This document shows, piece after piece, positions 57,755 through 64,000 of a stretch of DNA of 64,000 nt. The position numbers and the translations under genes were made by a program. The stretch covers positions 1 through 64,000 of the forward strand of contig CAZZBW010000002.1 in assembly GCA_964653045.1 (NCBI GenBank). The letters are read 5' to 3'. The notes under the pieces are model-generated. The model worked only from the letters and a program-made list of their open reading frames with translations, did no database searches and was not told the origin of the DNA. Numbering within the stretch: the stretch's first letter is position 1; every line of letters begins with the position of its first letter. Source of the stretch: DAOOPX01 sp964653045 (GTDB lineage Bacteria; Patescibacteriota; Microgenomatia; UBA1400; PJMF01).

Positions 57755-58171
57755 ATGAGCGAAGAACAAACAACGGGTCGGGATTTAGAAGCGAGATTAA
57801 AAGAAGGTGAAACCCGAGAAGCTTCATCCACACCAGAAATTGTCATTAATGCGGCTGATTTACCCTTGCCTGAGCCAGAAATAACATTTGACGAAGAGGG
57901 AAATGTAGAATCCGAAAAAGTCGTAGTTTATCGCTTCGACATTACGAGGTTGGGAGAAGTAATGGATCGTTTAATCTATCATGCTGATAAAATTACGGGA
58001 GCATTGGATTACGGTAATTGGAGATTAGATAAAGAAAAAATCAAACCCGATAGCAGTGGGTGGGTTGAAATATCAGTCGTTAGAAACTCTGCTCCTCAAG
58101 AAAATCCTGAGCTCAGTAAATCTGTCGATGATCTTCGAAGATATTTTGCAAATTGGATGACAACAAACTAA
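57755..58171 (+). CDS. Small acidic protein of unknown function (module gene B)
   Basis: About 138 residues from the ATG at 57755, placed 6 bases after GAAGGG. The N-terminal 60 residues are acidic and low in complexity (EARLKEGETREASSTPEIV), then a mixed region (VVVYRFDITRLGEVMDRLIYHADKITGALDYGNWRLDKEKI, WVEISVVRNSAP) and a C-terminal helix. There is no signal peptide or known family. Its upstream module is the closest relative of that before the 50249 gene. Confidence 0.6.
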   Translation: MSEEQTTGRDLEARLKEGETREASSTPEIVINAADLPLPEPEITFDEEGNVESEKVVVYRFDITRLGEVMDRLIYHADKITGALDYGNWRLDKEKIKPDSSGWVEISVVRNSAPQENPELSKSVDDLRRYFANWMTTN

Positions 58172-58182
58172 GGTTCAACAAC

Positions 58183-58776
58183 TTACTCATCCCACCCGTC
58201 TCCATACCAAAGTCCCAATGCTAACTTAGTAATGTTGGCATACTCGTCAGTCCGGGTAACAAAATTACGGGTGACTACTCCAATCATGCCTTGATTATGA
58301 CGAATGTCGGCGCCGGCGAAAAGATGGCTTAGAGCCGGCCCCATTTCTTCACCAGACCTGATTGGATCAGCAATAATTGGTGGTAACTTAATTCGGGAAC
58401 CGTTGGCGGTGTGAACGCGACCATCCTGATCCACCACCGCTCCCCAAACCGTTGACCACAACTCTTTTCCCAAATCGCACACACCGCCTTCTAGACCAAA
58501 GCCTAAACAAACAGCCTTGTTTTTCTTTTCCAACTCAGCTAAACCAATTTTTAACGCCAATTTTGCCCGGTTAATTGCACCACGCATAGTCTCGTCATCA
58601 CTTCTAGGTTGAGCTGGTACTCCAGACTCAACTGCAAATCCTTTCACTATTGTTTGCGGCCAATATTCTCCAACAGCCCGCTGCACAGCGTTCAGCTTCA
58701 CTCGGTTATCAGAGCCAACAAAACAGTAATCCAGCGCTTTGATTGGTTTAGTCAAAATTTGTGTTTGATTATTCAT
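58183..58776 (-). CDS. DUF84/YjjX-family inosine/xanthosine triphosphatase-like protein
   Basis: 197 residues. VGSDNRVKLNAVQRA at the N-terminus, ESGVPAQPRSDDETMRGAINRAKLAL (about 49-75), CLGFGLEGGV and NQGMIGVVTRNFVTRTDEY match the DUF84 non-canonical purine NTPase family. It should hydrolyse ITP/XTP to protect nucleic acids. Its start overlaps the stop region of sufU, so it is the last gene of the suf operon. Confidence 0.85.
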   Translation of the reverse strand: MNNQTQILTKPIKALDYCFVGSDNRVKLNAVQRAVGEYWPQTIVKGFAVESGVPAQPRSDDETMRGAINRAKLALKIGLAELEKKNKAVCLGFGLEGGVCDLGKELWSTVWGAVVDQDGRVHTANGSRIKLPPIIADPIRSGEEMGPALSHLFAGADIRHNQGMIGVVTRNFVTRTDEYANITKLALGLWYGDGWDE

Positions 58777-59177
58777 TATTTTTTCCTAGTTAACTCCAAC
58801 GCCAATGCCCTTTTGACTGTCATCAATCCCAAGCTCAAACACTTGAGTCGCATCGAACTGATCTGCGTCAATCCAAGCTGGGCAAGCAGAGCTTCGCTCT
58901 TGAGCCCCAACACTTGTTTGATGCTCATGCCTTTGATCATCTCGGATAAAACACTCATCGCGGCTGTGCTGATCGCACAGCCGCTCCCCTGCCATTTGAC
59001 TTCGTCAATCTTTTTCCCATCGGCACTCAGCTTCATTCCCACCGTGATTTTATCGCCGCAGCTAATATTTCGTTCAGCTTTAATTATCTGCAAGCCAGTT
59101 AACTCACCAAAGTTTTTTGGGTACTTGGCCTCCTCTAGAATCACCTGCTGGTAAAGATTGTCAGCGCTATCACTCAT
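58776..59177 (-). CDS. sufU: SufU-type iron-sulfur cluster assembly protein
   Basis: About 133 residues from the ATG at 59177. The three conserved Cys with the Asp appear in NISCGDKIT (about 42), WQGSGCAISTAAMS (about 67-80) and RLKCLSLG (about 117). SufU binds zinc and takes sulfur from SufS. It overlaps the deaminase stop by one base (TGATG) and lies in one operon with sufS. Confidence 0.92.
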   Translation of the reverse strand: MSDSADNLYQQVILEEAKYPKNFGELTGLQIIKAERNISCGDKITVGMKLSADGKKIDEVKWQGSGCAISTAAMSVLSEMIKGMSIKQVLGLKSEALLAQLGLTQISSMRLKCLSLGLMTVKRALALELTRKK

Positions 59178-59632
59178 CACTGTTTTATACCTTGTTTGGC
59201 TTCCCACTCTCTGACCACTGCCAACGCTTCAGCCTCCAGCTCTTTGAGATGAATAAACTCGATTGATTGATTAAAGGTTTTAATCAATGGGCGGGCATTA
59301 GCCGGGGTTTCGTAGTAATCACCTGACACTTTACTCTTCGACACAGCGTACACAATCCGCCTGATACCCGCCCAATACGCCACCCCAGTGCACATCAGGC
59401 ATGATTCCAAACCAATATATAAAGTCGCGCCTGTTAAAACACCATTTTTATTAAACGCCTCAGTGACTGCTTTAGAATCGGCGTGAAATAATCCCGGAAA
59501 CGGAACACTAACCGCCGAGGCTAATATTTCACCATCTTTGACTACCACTGCCCCAGCAGGAAAGTTGCCTTCTGCTAGCGATTTTCGTGAATTAGCAATT
59601 GCTTGCTCTAAAAAATGTTTATCCTTATTCAT
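59177..59632 (-). CDS. Cytidine/guanine deaminase-like zinc protein with an altered active site
   Basis: 151 residues with the deaminase fold. The first zinc motif reads HADSKAV (about 49-55) where TadA/GuaD enzymes have HAE, so the proton-shuttling Glu is Asp. The second reads LESCLMCTGV (about 75-84), with Ser for the usual Pro before the first Cys. Zinc ligands His, Cys, Cys are intact. A nucleobase or nucleoside substrate is likely; activity is uncertain. It sits between sufS and sufU, 13 bases from sufS. Confidence 0.8.
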   Translation of the reverse strand: MNKDKHFLEQAIANSRKSLAEGNFPAGAVVVKDGEILASAVSVPFPGLFHADSKAVTEAFNKNGVLTGATLYIGLESCLMCTGVAYWAGIRRIVYAVSKSKVSGDYYETPANARPLIKTFNQSIEFIHLKELEAEALAVVREWEAKQGIKQ

Positions 59633-59645
59633 ATTTCTCTAGTTA

Positions 59646-60863
59646 CTAACCAAATACTTTTTTGACTTTTTTCAATCCGTCAACCAGCTTGTCGATGTCT
59701 TCTGGTGAATTATAAACACCAAAGCTGGCGCGAACGGTTGCCGTCCAACCGAAGTGGGTATGTAGCGGCATACAACAGTGGTGACCGGAGCGCACGGCGA
59801 TGTTTTCACTATCCAAAATTTGAGCTACATCGTGAGCGTGGACACCGCGGTACAGGAATGCAATCGAGCCAAGGCGGGTGGCGTCGGTGGGACCGACGAG
59901 CTCAATTTCTTTAATCTGTGAAAGTTTTTCGAGAGCCAGTGCGGTCAACTCCCAATCGTGGGAGTTGACCGCAGGCATAGTTAAGTCAGATAAAAACTTG
60001 CACGCCTCGGCCAGCCCCGCGGCCGAGACGACATCCGGCGTGCCGGCAGTGAACCGCTCAGCCAACTCTTCGTTGTAAGTACTTTTATCTAAATTAACCG
60101 CTTCGATCATCCCACCGCCGAATAAATAGGGACGAAACTCTTCGCTTGTTAACAAAGATTTTTTCACTAATAAGCCGCCAACTCCCATCGGCCCATACAT
60201 TTTGTGACCGGAAAAAGCAAGGAAATCTGCGCCAATTTTGTTAAAATCAATTTTAATTCTGGACGCGGCTTGAGCCGCGTCCAACAGTACCCGCACACGA
60301 TATTTTTTTGCTAGTTCAATCACGCGACCAACATCGTTAACTGTACCCAACGCATTAGATAAATAACTAACTGCCACCAACTTAACTTGTTGATTTAGGT
60401 GTTTTTCTAACCACTCATAATCTAATTGTCCGGTAGGTAAAACTGGGATGAATTCAAGCCGCGCGCCGGTGCGCGCGCACAACTCCTGCCACGGAACAAT
60501 GTTCGCGTGATGTTCCATCACGCTACTGATAATCACGTCCCCGGCATGCAAATTTCGTTCACCCCATCCATAAGCTACCGCATTGATACTTTCGGTAGCG
60601 TTTCGGGTAATGATCAGCTCTTCGGGTTGGGCACCAAAAAACTGTGCAATGGTTTTTCTTGCTTCTAACCAATTATTAGTACTAATATCGGACAATTTAT
60701 GTACTCCGCGATGAACGTTGGCATTTGACGTTTGGTAATACTTTCCAATCGCGTCAATTACGCTTTCAGGTTTTTGGGTAGTGGCGGCATTATCCAAATA
60801 AACTAAGTTAGGATAAGTGCGAAAAATGGAAAATTGGGATTTTAATAACACTGCGTTCAACAT
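59646..60863 (-). CDS. sufS: Cysteine desulfurase SufS
   Basis: 405 residues, standard length. PLP enzyme with YLDNAATTQKP (about 21-31), SVMEHHANIVPWQ, LLDAAQAASRIKIDF, the PLP Lys in AFSGHKMYGPMGVGGL (about 222-237) and the catalytic Cys in VRSGHHCCMPLH (about 355-366). It removes sulfur from cysteine and hands it to SufU for cluster assembly on SufB. It follows the Doc-like gene by 27 bases. Confidence 0.95.
   Translation of the reverse strand: MLNAVLLKSQFSIFRTYPNLVYLDNAATTQKPESVIDAIGKYYQTSNANVHRGVHKLSDISTNNWLEARKTIAQFFGAQPEELIITRNATESINAVAYGWGERNLHAGDVIISSVMEHHANIVPWQELCARTGARLEFIPVLPTGQLDYEWLEKHLNQQVKLVAVSYLSNALGTVNDVGRVIELAKKYRVRVLLDAAQAASRIKIDFNKIGADFLAFSGHKMYGPMGVGGLLVKKSLLTSEEFRPYLFGGGMIEAVNLDKSTYNEELAERFTAGTPDVVSAAGLAEACKFLSDLTMPAVNSHDWELTALALEKLSQIKEIELVGPTDATRLGSIAFLYRGVHAHDVAQILDSENIAVRSGHHCCMPLHTHFGWTATVRASFGVYNSPEDIDKLVDGLKKVKKVFG
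59941..59972. repeat. Intragenic inverted repeat, 14-bp perfect arms
   Basis: GCGGTCAACTCCCA (59941-59954), loop ATCG, TGGGAGTTGACCGC (59959-59972), inside sufS. Confidence 0.9.
60260..60283. repeat. Intragenic inverted repeat, 11-bp perfect arms
   Basis: TGGACGCGGCT (60260-60270), loop TG, AGCCGCGTCCA (60273-60283), encoding LLDAAQAASRIK around the PLP-binding Asp of SufS. Confidence 0.88.
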
Positions 60864-60890
60864 AAATTAACATTCAAAATTATTACTCAC

Positions 60891-61412
60891 TTACTTACTT
60901 CTTTTTAATCTTTTTTTCAAACCTTCTGGAATGTATTGAGCGATCACCGACACTAATGATTGATTCCGTGGCTTAACGTGATCACTAATAATTAACATAC
61001 AGAGTGAGTGCACATTATCCGGTTTGAGTTGATACTCACGTGACGCTTGTGCCACAAACAAAGCCAAATCATACATTTGTTTATGCGAAAGCGTTAGCTC
61101 TAAATCATGAAAAAATAAGAACGCATCGGTATACAAAATACACATTCGTTTGTTACCGTTTTCAAATGGGTGTAAACAATTTATTTTGTAATAATACGCC
61201 GCTGCAGCTTCCAAAACGGTCGGATACAGATACGTATCATCAAAAGACTGTGAAACCGCGCCAAGAATGGCTTCCAAACGACCAGGGTATCTTGTTTCAA
61301 ACTCTTTAAGCGGTTCTTGGAACTTAACTTGTTGGCGAAAGTTTTCGTAAATACTTTTGCACAAAATCAGGTTCAGCCAAATTTTTGGAGGAGCATTGAG
61401 AGCCGCATTCAT
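60891..61412 (-). CDS. Doc/Fic-family toxin-like protein
   Basis: 173 residues. The Doc segment is YLYPTVLEAAAAYYYKINCLHPFENGNKRMCILYTDAFL with catalytic motif HPFENGNKRM (about 81-90), in the variant typical of Doc (GNKR rather than GNGR). Doc phosphorylates EF-Tu; Fic proteins AMPylate targets. It sits inside the suf cluster between sufD and sufS, an odd place for a toxin. Its start overlaps a small helix-turn-helix-like frame by 89 bases. Confidence 0.75.
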   Translation of the reverse strand: MNAALNAPPKIWLNLILCKSIYENFRQQVKFQEPLKEFETRYPGRLEAILGAVSQSFDDTYLYPTVLEAAAAYYYKINCLHPFENGNKRMCILYTDAFLFFHDLELTLSHKQMYDLALFVAQASREYQLKPDNVHSLCMLIISDHVKPRNQSLVSVIAQYIPEGLKKRLKRSK

Positions 61413-61563
61413 ATTTTTCCAAATTTAAATAAGTTTGACGATATTTTTTGATACTGTTGACCACACTGCCCTTGACTGCGCCATCAGACACTCCAAGCCC
61501 TTCAGCAACTTGTGGCCGCTGCTTGGTACTTGTAGCTAGTCGAGAAATAAAATTTTTCCACAT
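61324..61563 (-). CDS. Possible helix-turn-helix partner of the Doc-like protein
   Basis: 79 residues. Residues about 6-45 (ISRLATSTKQRPQVAEGLGVSDGAVKGSVVNSIKKY) look like a small DNA-binding helix-turn-helix, as in antitoxin or TrpR-like repressors. Its last 30 residues overlap the Doc-like gene in another frame, so either it is an overlapping antitoxin gene or a frameshift has separated an original single protein. An extended -10 (TGTTACACT) lies 12 bases before the ATG. Confidence 0.45.
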   Translation of the reverse strand: MWKNFISRLATSTKQRPQVAEGLGVSDGAVKGSVVNSIKKYRQTYLNLEKYECGSQCSSKNLAEPDFVQKYLRKLSPTS

Positions 61564-61588
61564 AACTGATCTTTCAGTGTAACATAGA

Positions 61589-62071
61589 TTAGACTAAATA
61601 ACCAGAGATGATTAACCGGCGCGCGGCTTGACGACTCAAGCCGCGCGACAACAAGTAAAACAGCTGCTTTTCATCAATCTGGGAAATACTAGTTGCGTGC
61701 GAGCACTGGACATCATTGTGATTTATTTCAAGTTCAGGATGTAGTTCAGCTTGAACTGTTTTTGATACAGCGAGAACTCGCGCGGAGAAAAATGATTTAG
61801 CTTCAGAACAACCCGATTCAGTAATAATTTTCCCGCTGATCTTGATTTTGGATCGATATTGAGCAACTGCCTTGAGCGACACGGTGGCAGAATTTTCACC
61901 GACCATATGCTGAACTATTACACTAACGTCAAGCTGCGAATGTGGGTTTACTTGCCAACGGCCAATGATTTTGACGTACGCTCGTTCTACCAGTAAGCGC
62001 ACCAGGTAATCTCCAGCTTTTTTAAGCCTAACTTCCTGCTCACCTGGTTGATCAATGTCAATGATTTTCAT
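61589..62071 (-). CDS. sufD: Short SufD-like protein
   Basis: About 160 residues from the ATG at 62071, overlapping the sufB stop by 4 bases (ATGA). It retains the end of the SufB/SufD beta-helix (VHP-like SQLDVSVIVQHMVGENSATVSLKAVAQ, HNDVQCSHATSISQIDEKQLFYLLSRGLSRQAARRLIISGYL), where HNDVQCSHATSISQID...LFYLLSRGL is the SufD C-terminal signature. Normal SufD is about 400 residues, so the N-terminal half and most of the helix are absent. It may form a minimal scaffold with SufB. Confidence 0.82.
   Translation of the reverse strand: MKIIDIDQPGEQEVRLKKAGDYLVRLLVERAYVKIIGRWQVNPHSQLDVSVIVQHMVGENSATVSLKAVAQYRSKIKISGKIITESGCSEAKSFFSARVLAVSKTVQAELHPELEINHNDVQCSHATSISQIDEKQLFYLLSRGLSRQAARRLIISGYLV
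61620..61647. repeat. Intragenic inverted repeat, 11-bp perfect arms
   Basis: CGCGCGGCTTG (61620-61630) and CAAGCCGCGCG (61637-61647) with a 6-base loop, encoding LLSRGLSRQAARRL in sufD. Confidence 0.88.
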
Positions 62072-63513
62072 CCCACATTGCCTTCCATCTCGCACTCAAT
62101 CAAGCGGTTCATTTCGACTGCGTACTCGAGCGGTAAAGTTCGCACCAACTCGCTAATAAATCCATTGACAATCATTTTCCTCGCATCTTCTTCACTGATT
62201 CCGCGGCTGATTAAATAAAATAGCTGATCTTCACCAACTTTAGAAACTGTCGCCTCGTGCTGCACGTTGGCTTGAGCCTGAAAAATCTTTTGGGTTGGGT
62301 AAGTATCAGATCGTGACTGCTCATCCAAAATCAGCGCGTCGCACACCACGCTGTTTTGACTATGATGAGCTTTAGGTCCAACGTTGACCAGACCACGATA
62401 GCTAGTCCTCCCGCCATCTTTACTGATCGACTTGGAGACAATGGTAGAGCTGGTGTGCGGAGCTAAGTGAATCGCTTTACTGCCGGTGTCTTGGCGCTGG
62501 CCGCTCCCGGCCAGCGCCATACTTAGCGTCTCCCCTTTTGCCCCTTTGCCAGCCAACACCAAGCTTGGATACTTGATGGTCACCTTACTCCCCAGATTAA
62601 AATCAGTCCAGATCATCACTCCTTCTGCTTCAACCCACGCCCGCTTGGTTACCAAGTTATATACGTTTTTGTACCAGTTCTGGACTGTGGTGTACTGGCA
62701 CCGTCCACCTTTTTTGACGAACACTTCAACTACAGCTGAGTGCAAACTACTTTGAGAAAAGACTGGCGCGGTACACCCCTCAACATAGTGAACTGAAGCA
62801 CCTTCGTCAACAATGATTAGAGTCCGCTCAAACTGTCCGGCTCGATTGGCATTAATGCGAAAATATGTCTGGAGCGGCAGCTTAATTTTCACCCCCTTGG
62901 GCACATACACAAACGATCCTCCTGACCAAACAGCGGAATTTAAAGCAGCAAATTTATTGTCACCGCTCGGCACTAATTTACCAAAGTACTGTTTAACTAA
63001 ATCTGGATATAACTTCAACCCTTCGTCCATCGACAAAAAAACCACTCCTTTCTCGCGCCAAGAATAGTGGAGCGAGCCATACACCACCTCGCTATCATAT
63101 TGCGCTTTGACACCGGACAGCACCAATTGCTCAGCTTGAGGCAATCCCAGTTTGGTAAAGGTATTTTTAATCGCGCTGGGAACTTTTGCCCACGAAGTAG
63201 TCACACTGTCAGTCGGCTTCAAAAAGTAATGAAAGTTGTCAAAGTTAAGAAGCGACAGATCTGGTCCCCAGCTGGGTAGAGATTTGCTCTGGAACTGCGC
63301 CAGCGCCGCCAGCCGCTGGCGCAACATCCACTCTGGCTCCGCTTTAATCCCCGAAATTTCTTTGACCAATTCCGGTGATAACTTGAGTTTGCTAATATGG
63401 CTGTAGCGATCCACCGGATCGCTCCAGCCCGGAAAGTACTGATTGTTCTTTTCGTCTTCCCGCTTTTTGCTTGCTCTTGATTTATTGTTTGTTGCCGACT
63501 TCACATTTCCCAT
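62068..63513 (-). CDS. sufB: Fe-S cluster scaffold protein SufB
   Basis: 481 residues, standard length. Conserved segments: WGPDLSLLNFDNFHYFLKP, GSLHYSWREKGVVFLSMDEGL, FVYVPKGVKIKLPLQTYFRIN, RTLIIVDEGASVHYVEGCTAP, GGRTSYRGLVNVGPKAHHSQNSVVCDALILDEQSRSDTYP (with the cluster/sulfur Cys) and the C-terminal QLFYLISRGISEEDARKMIVNGF. It is the first gene of the suf operon, with a leaderless promoter. No sufC ATPase gene is found in the window. Confidence 0.95.
   Translation of the reverse strand: MGNVKSATNNKSRASKKREDEKNNQYFPGWSDPVDRYSHISKLKLSPELVKEISGIKAEPEWMLRQRLAALAQFQSKSLPSWGPDLSLLNFDNFHYFLKPTDSVTTSWAKVPSAIKNTFTKLGLPQAEQLVLSGVKAQYDSEVVYGSLHYSWREKGVVFLSMDEGLKLYPDLVKQYFGKLVPSGDNKFAALNSAVWSGGSFVYVPKGVKIKLPLQTYFRINANRAGQFERTLIIVDEGASVHYVEGCTAPVFSQSSLHSAVVEVFVKKGGRCQYTTVQNWYKNVYNLVTKRAWVEAEGVMIWTDFNLGSKVTIKYPSLVLAGKGAKGETLSMALAGSGQRQDTGSKAIHLAPHTSSTIVSKSISKDGGRTSYRGLVNVGPKAHHSQNSVVCDALILDEQSRSDTYPTQKIFQAQANVQHEATVSKVGEDQLFYLISRGISEEDARKMIVNGFISELVRTLPLEYAVEMNRLIECEMEGNVG
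62492..62519. repeat. Intragenic inverted repeat, 12-bp perfect arms
   Basis: TGGCGCTGGCCG (62492-62503), loop CTCC, CGGCCAGCGCCA (62508-62519), inside sufB. Confidence 0.88.
63296..63323. repeat. Intragenic inverted repeat, 10-bp perfect arms
   Basis: TGCGCCAGCG (63296-63305) and CGCTGGCGCA (63314-63323) with an 8-base loop, encoding LRQRLAALAQ in sufB. Confidence 0.85.
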
Positions 63514-63522
63514 CGCGGCAGT

Positions 63523-63528
63523 AGTATA
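63523..63528 (-). promoter_or_regulatory. -10 box of the suf operon (leaderless)
   Basis: TATACT on the minus strand ends 9 bases before the sufB ATG at 63513; no ribosome site is present. No Fur- or IscR-type operator is evident. Confidence 0.6.
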
Positions 63529-63548
63529 TCAGCCAATTTTAACCCAAC

Positions 63549-63575
63549 AAAAAACCACCCTAATGGTGGTTTTTT
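63549..63575 (-). terminator. Rho-independent terminator, symmetric
   Basis: AAAAAACCACC-CTAAT-GGTGGTTTTTT; the A and T tracts make it usable on both strands. On the minus strand it would stop transcription from the tRNA-like gene before sufB. Confidence 0.8.
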
Positions 63576-63683
63576 GGTCGAACTGACCACTGCTGTAACT
63601 TTAGAGCCAAACCTGCGATTGAGAAAATTATAACAAACAGCTTAATTTTTATCTAGTATTAATTTTTGATAAAAAAACAATCG

Positions 63684-63751
63684 TGGAGGTGACGGGAATC
63701 GAACCCGCCAGCCCAACTTCGCAGGTTTGGCCCTACACCAGTAGCACCCCC
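63684..63751 (-). tRNA. Atypical tRNA-like gene (anticodon loop reads GCG)
   Basis: 68 bases on the minus strand. Acceptor GGGGGTG/CACCTCC keeps the G3-U70 alanine identity pair and A73. The D-arm is CTAC-TGGT-GTAG with only a 4-base loop and no bases 8-9. The anticodon loop CTGCGAA would read GCG, but its stem CAAAC/GTTGG has a mismatch or bulge. The T-arm GCGGG-TTCGATT-CCCGT is normal. The acceptor stem can extend to 11 bp with flanking bases (TCGTGGGGGTG). It may be a divergent tRNA, a pseudogene or a tRNA-like RNA. Confidence 0.5.
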
Positions 63752-63809
63752 ACGACAAAATTCAGTTTAATAAAAATTACTTACAATAACCGTAAAATTA
63801 TTTATTCAA

Positions 63810-64000
63810 TTATTTTTGACTTACCATTTTCCTAATAAACCCATTCGACTTCCCAGCGAAGCCAAAATCGTACCGATCGAACTGATCTAATTTAATCCAA
63901 GCAAATTCGGTGTGTTCGTCGCTAATCACGACTGCAGGTTGAGCCGGCAAAAGAATTTTCCAGCCAACAATAATTGTGTAAACTTGTTTGTCAGCCTCAA
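63810..64000 (-). CDS. Nudix hydrolase, C-terminal part (cut by the window edge)
   Basis: About 62 C-terminal residues are visible, ending ...FIRKMVSQK. The segment VYTIIVGWKILLPAQPAVVISDEHTEFAWIKLDQFDRYDF is typical of the last strands of Nudix domains (EHTEFAWIKLDQ). The Nudix box itself lies outside the window, so substrate and activity cannot be judged. Confidence 0.65.
   Translation of the reverse strand, partial: EADKQVYTIIVGWKILLPAQPAVVISDEHTEFAWIKLDQFDRYDFGFAGKSNGFIRKMVSQK

Noticed and set aside
1..64000. TGA recoding as in some CPR lineages
   Set aside because: Many clear genes end in TGA at the expected protein end, and no gene needs TGA as sense.
1..64000. CRISPR arrays and insertion sequences
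   Set aside because: No regularly spaced direct repeats, Cas proteins or transposases were found on either strand.

Overview
The window looks like a chromosome segment of a Patescibacteria (CPR) bacterium, possibly Microgenomates-like. This is inferred from compact, moderately AT-rich gene content with small divergent versions of household enzymes, a reduced SUF system, RNase J, AI-2E permeases and many cell-surface proteins with no obvious biosynthetic pathways. TGA is used as an ordinary stop and the standard code fits all genes. No rRNA, CRISPR array or transposase was seen.

Layout. 0-7.8 kb: a degenerate thioredoxin, galU, AI-2E permease, a family 2 glycosyltransferase, tRNA-Ser(UGA) inside a peculiar repeat structure, a thioredoxin-CcdA-like membrane protein and an EpmA-like synthetase. 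7.8-17.6 kb: a double ATP-grasp protein, tRNA-Arg, zinc metallopeptidase, hflX, a second tRNA-Ser(CGA) with the same repeat structure, two small unknown genes, a ROK protein, a PRPP-synthetase-like protein and superoxide dismutase. 17.6-27.3 kb: a minus-strand block of exported proteins with cohesin-like, dockerin-like, DUF916/WxL-like and tail-collar-like parts, probably one surface assembly. 27.4-32.8 kb: acyltransferase, two glycosyltransferases and a methyltransferase, divergent from an exported C39-like protein. 32.8-39.6 kb: dus, tRNA-Val, comF-like, a TMTC-like TPR membrane protein, tmRNA, then a type II restriction-modification pair abutting the tmRNA 3' end and a RelE/Phd pair. 39.6-49.8 kb: ABC exporter, cupin, acetyltransferase, DUF4349 protein, ftsK, RNase J, a membrane protein and a cysteine-free family 4 UDG. 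50.2-58.2 kb: a sugar-phosphate/LOG/Lon-ATPase operon and a ferredoxin plus reductase, interspersed with three small unknown genes that share an unusual promoter. 58.2-63.5 kb: the suf cluster (sufB, short sufD, sufS, sufU; no sufC here) with a Doc-like toxin, a deaminase and a DUF84 NTPase. The right end holds a tRNA-like gene and the end of a Nudix gene.

Four genome-scale patterns stand out. (1) More than 30 GC-rich, near-perfect inverted repeats lie inside coding sequences. (2) Many operon-first genes have a -10 box 6-9 bases before the start codon, implying leaderless mRNAs, while internal genes often have an AAAGGA-type ribosome site. (3) An intergenic module with two TAGCAAAATTTTGCTA palindromes 150 bases apart occurs three times; two copies precede small acidic-protein genes with a TTGACA-N17-GAAAATA-N5-AGTATY promoter that recurs at a third small gene. 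(4) Each tRNA-Ser gene is preceded by a copy of its own 5' end split by a 36-37 base palindromic repeat.
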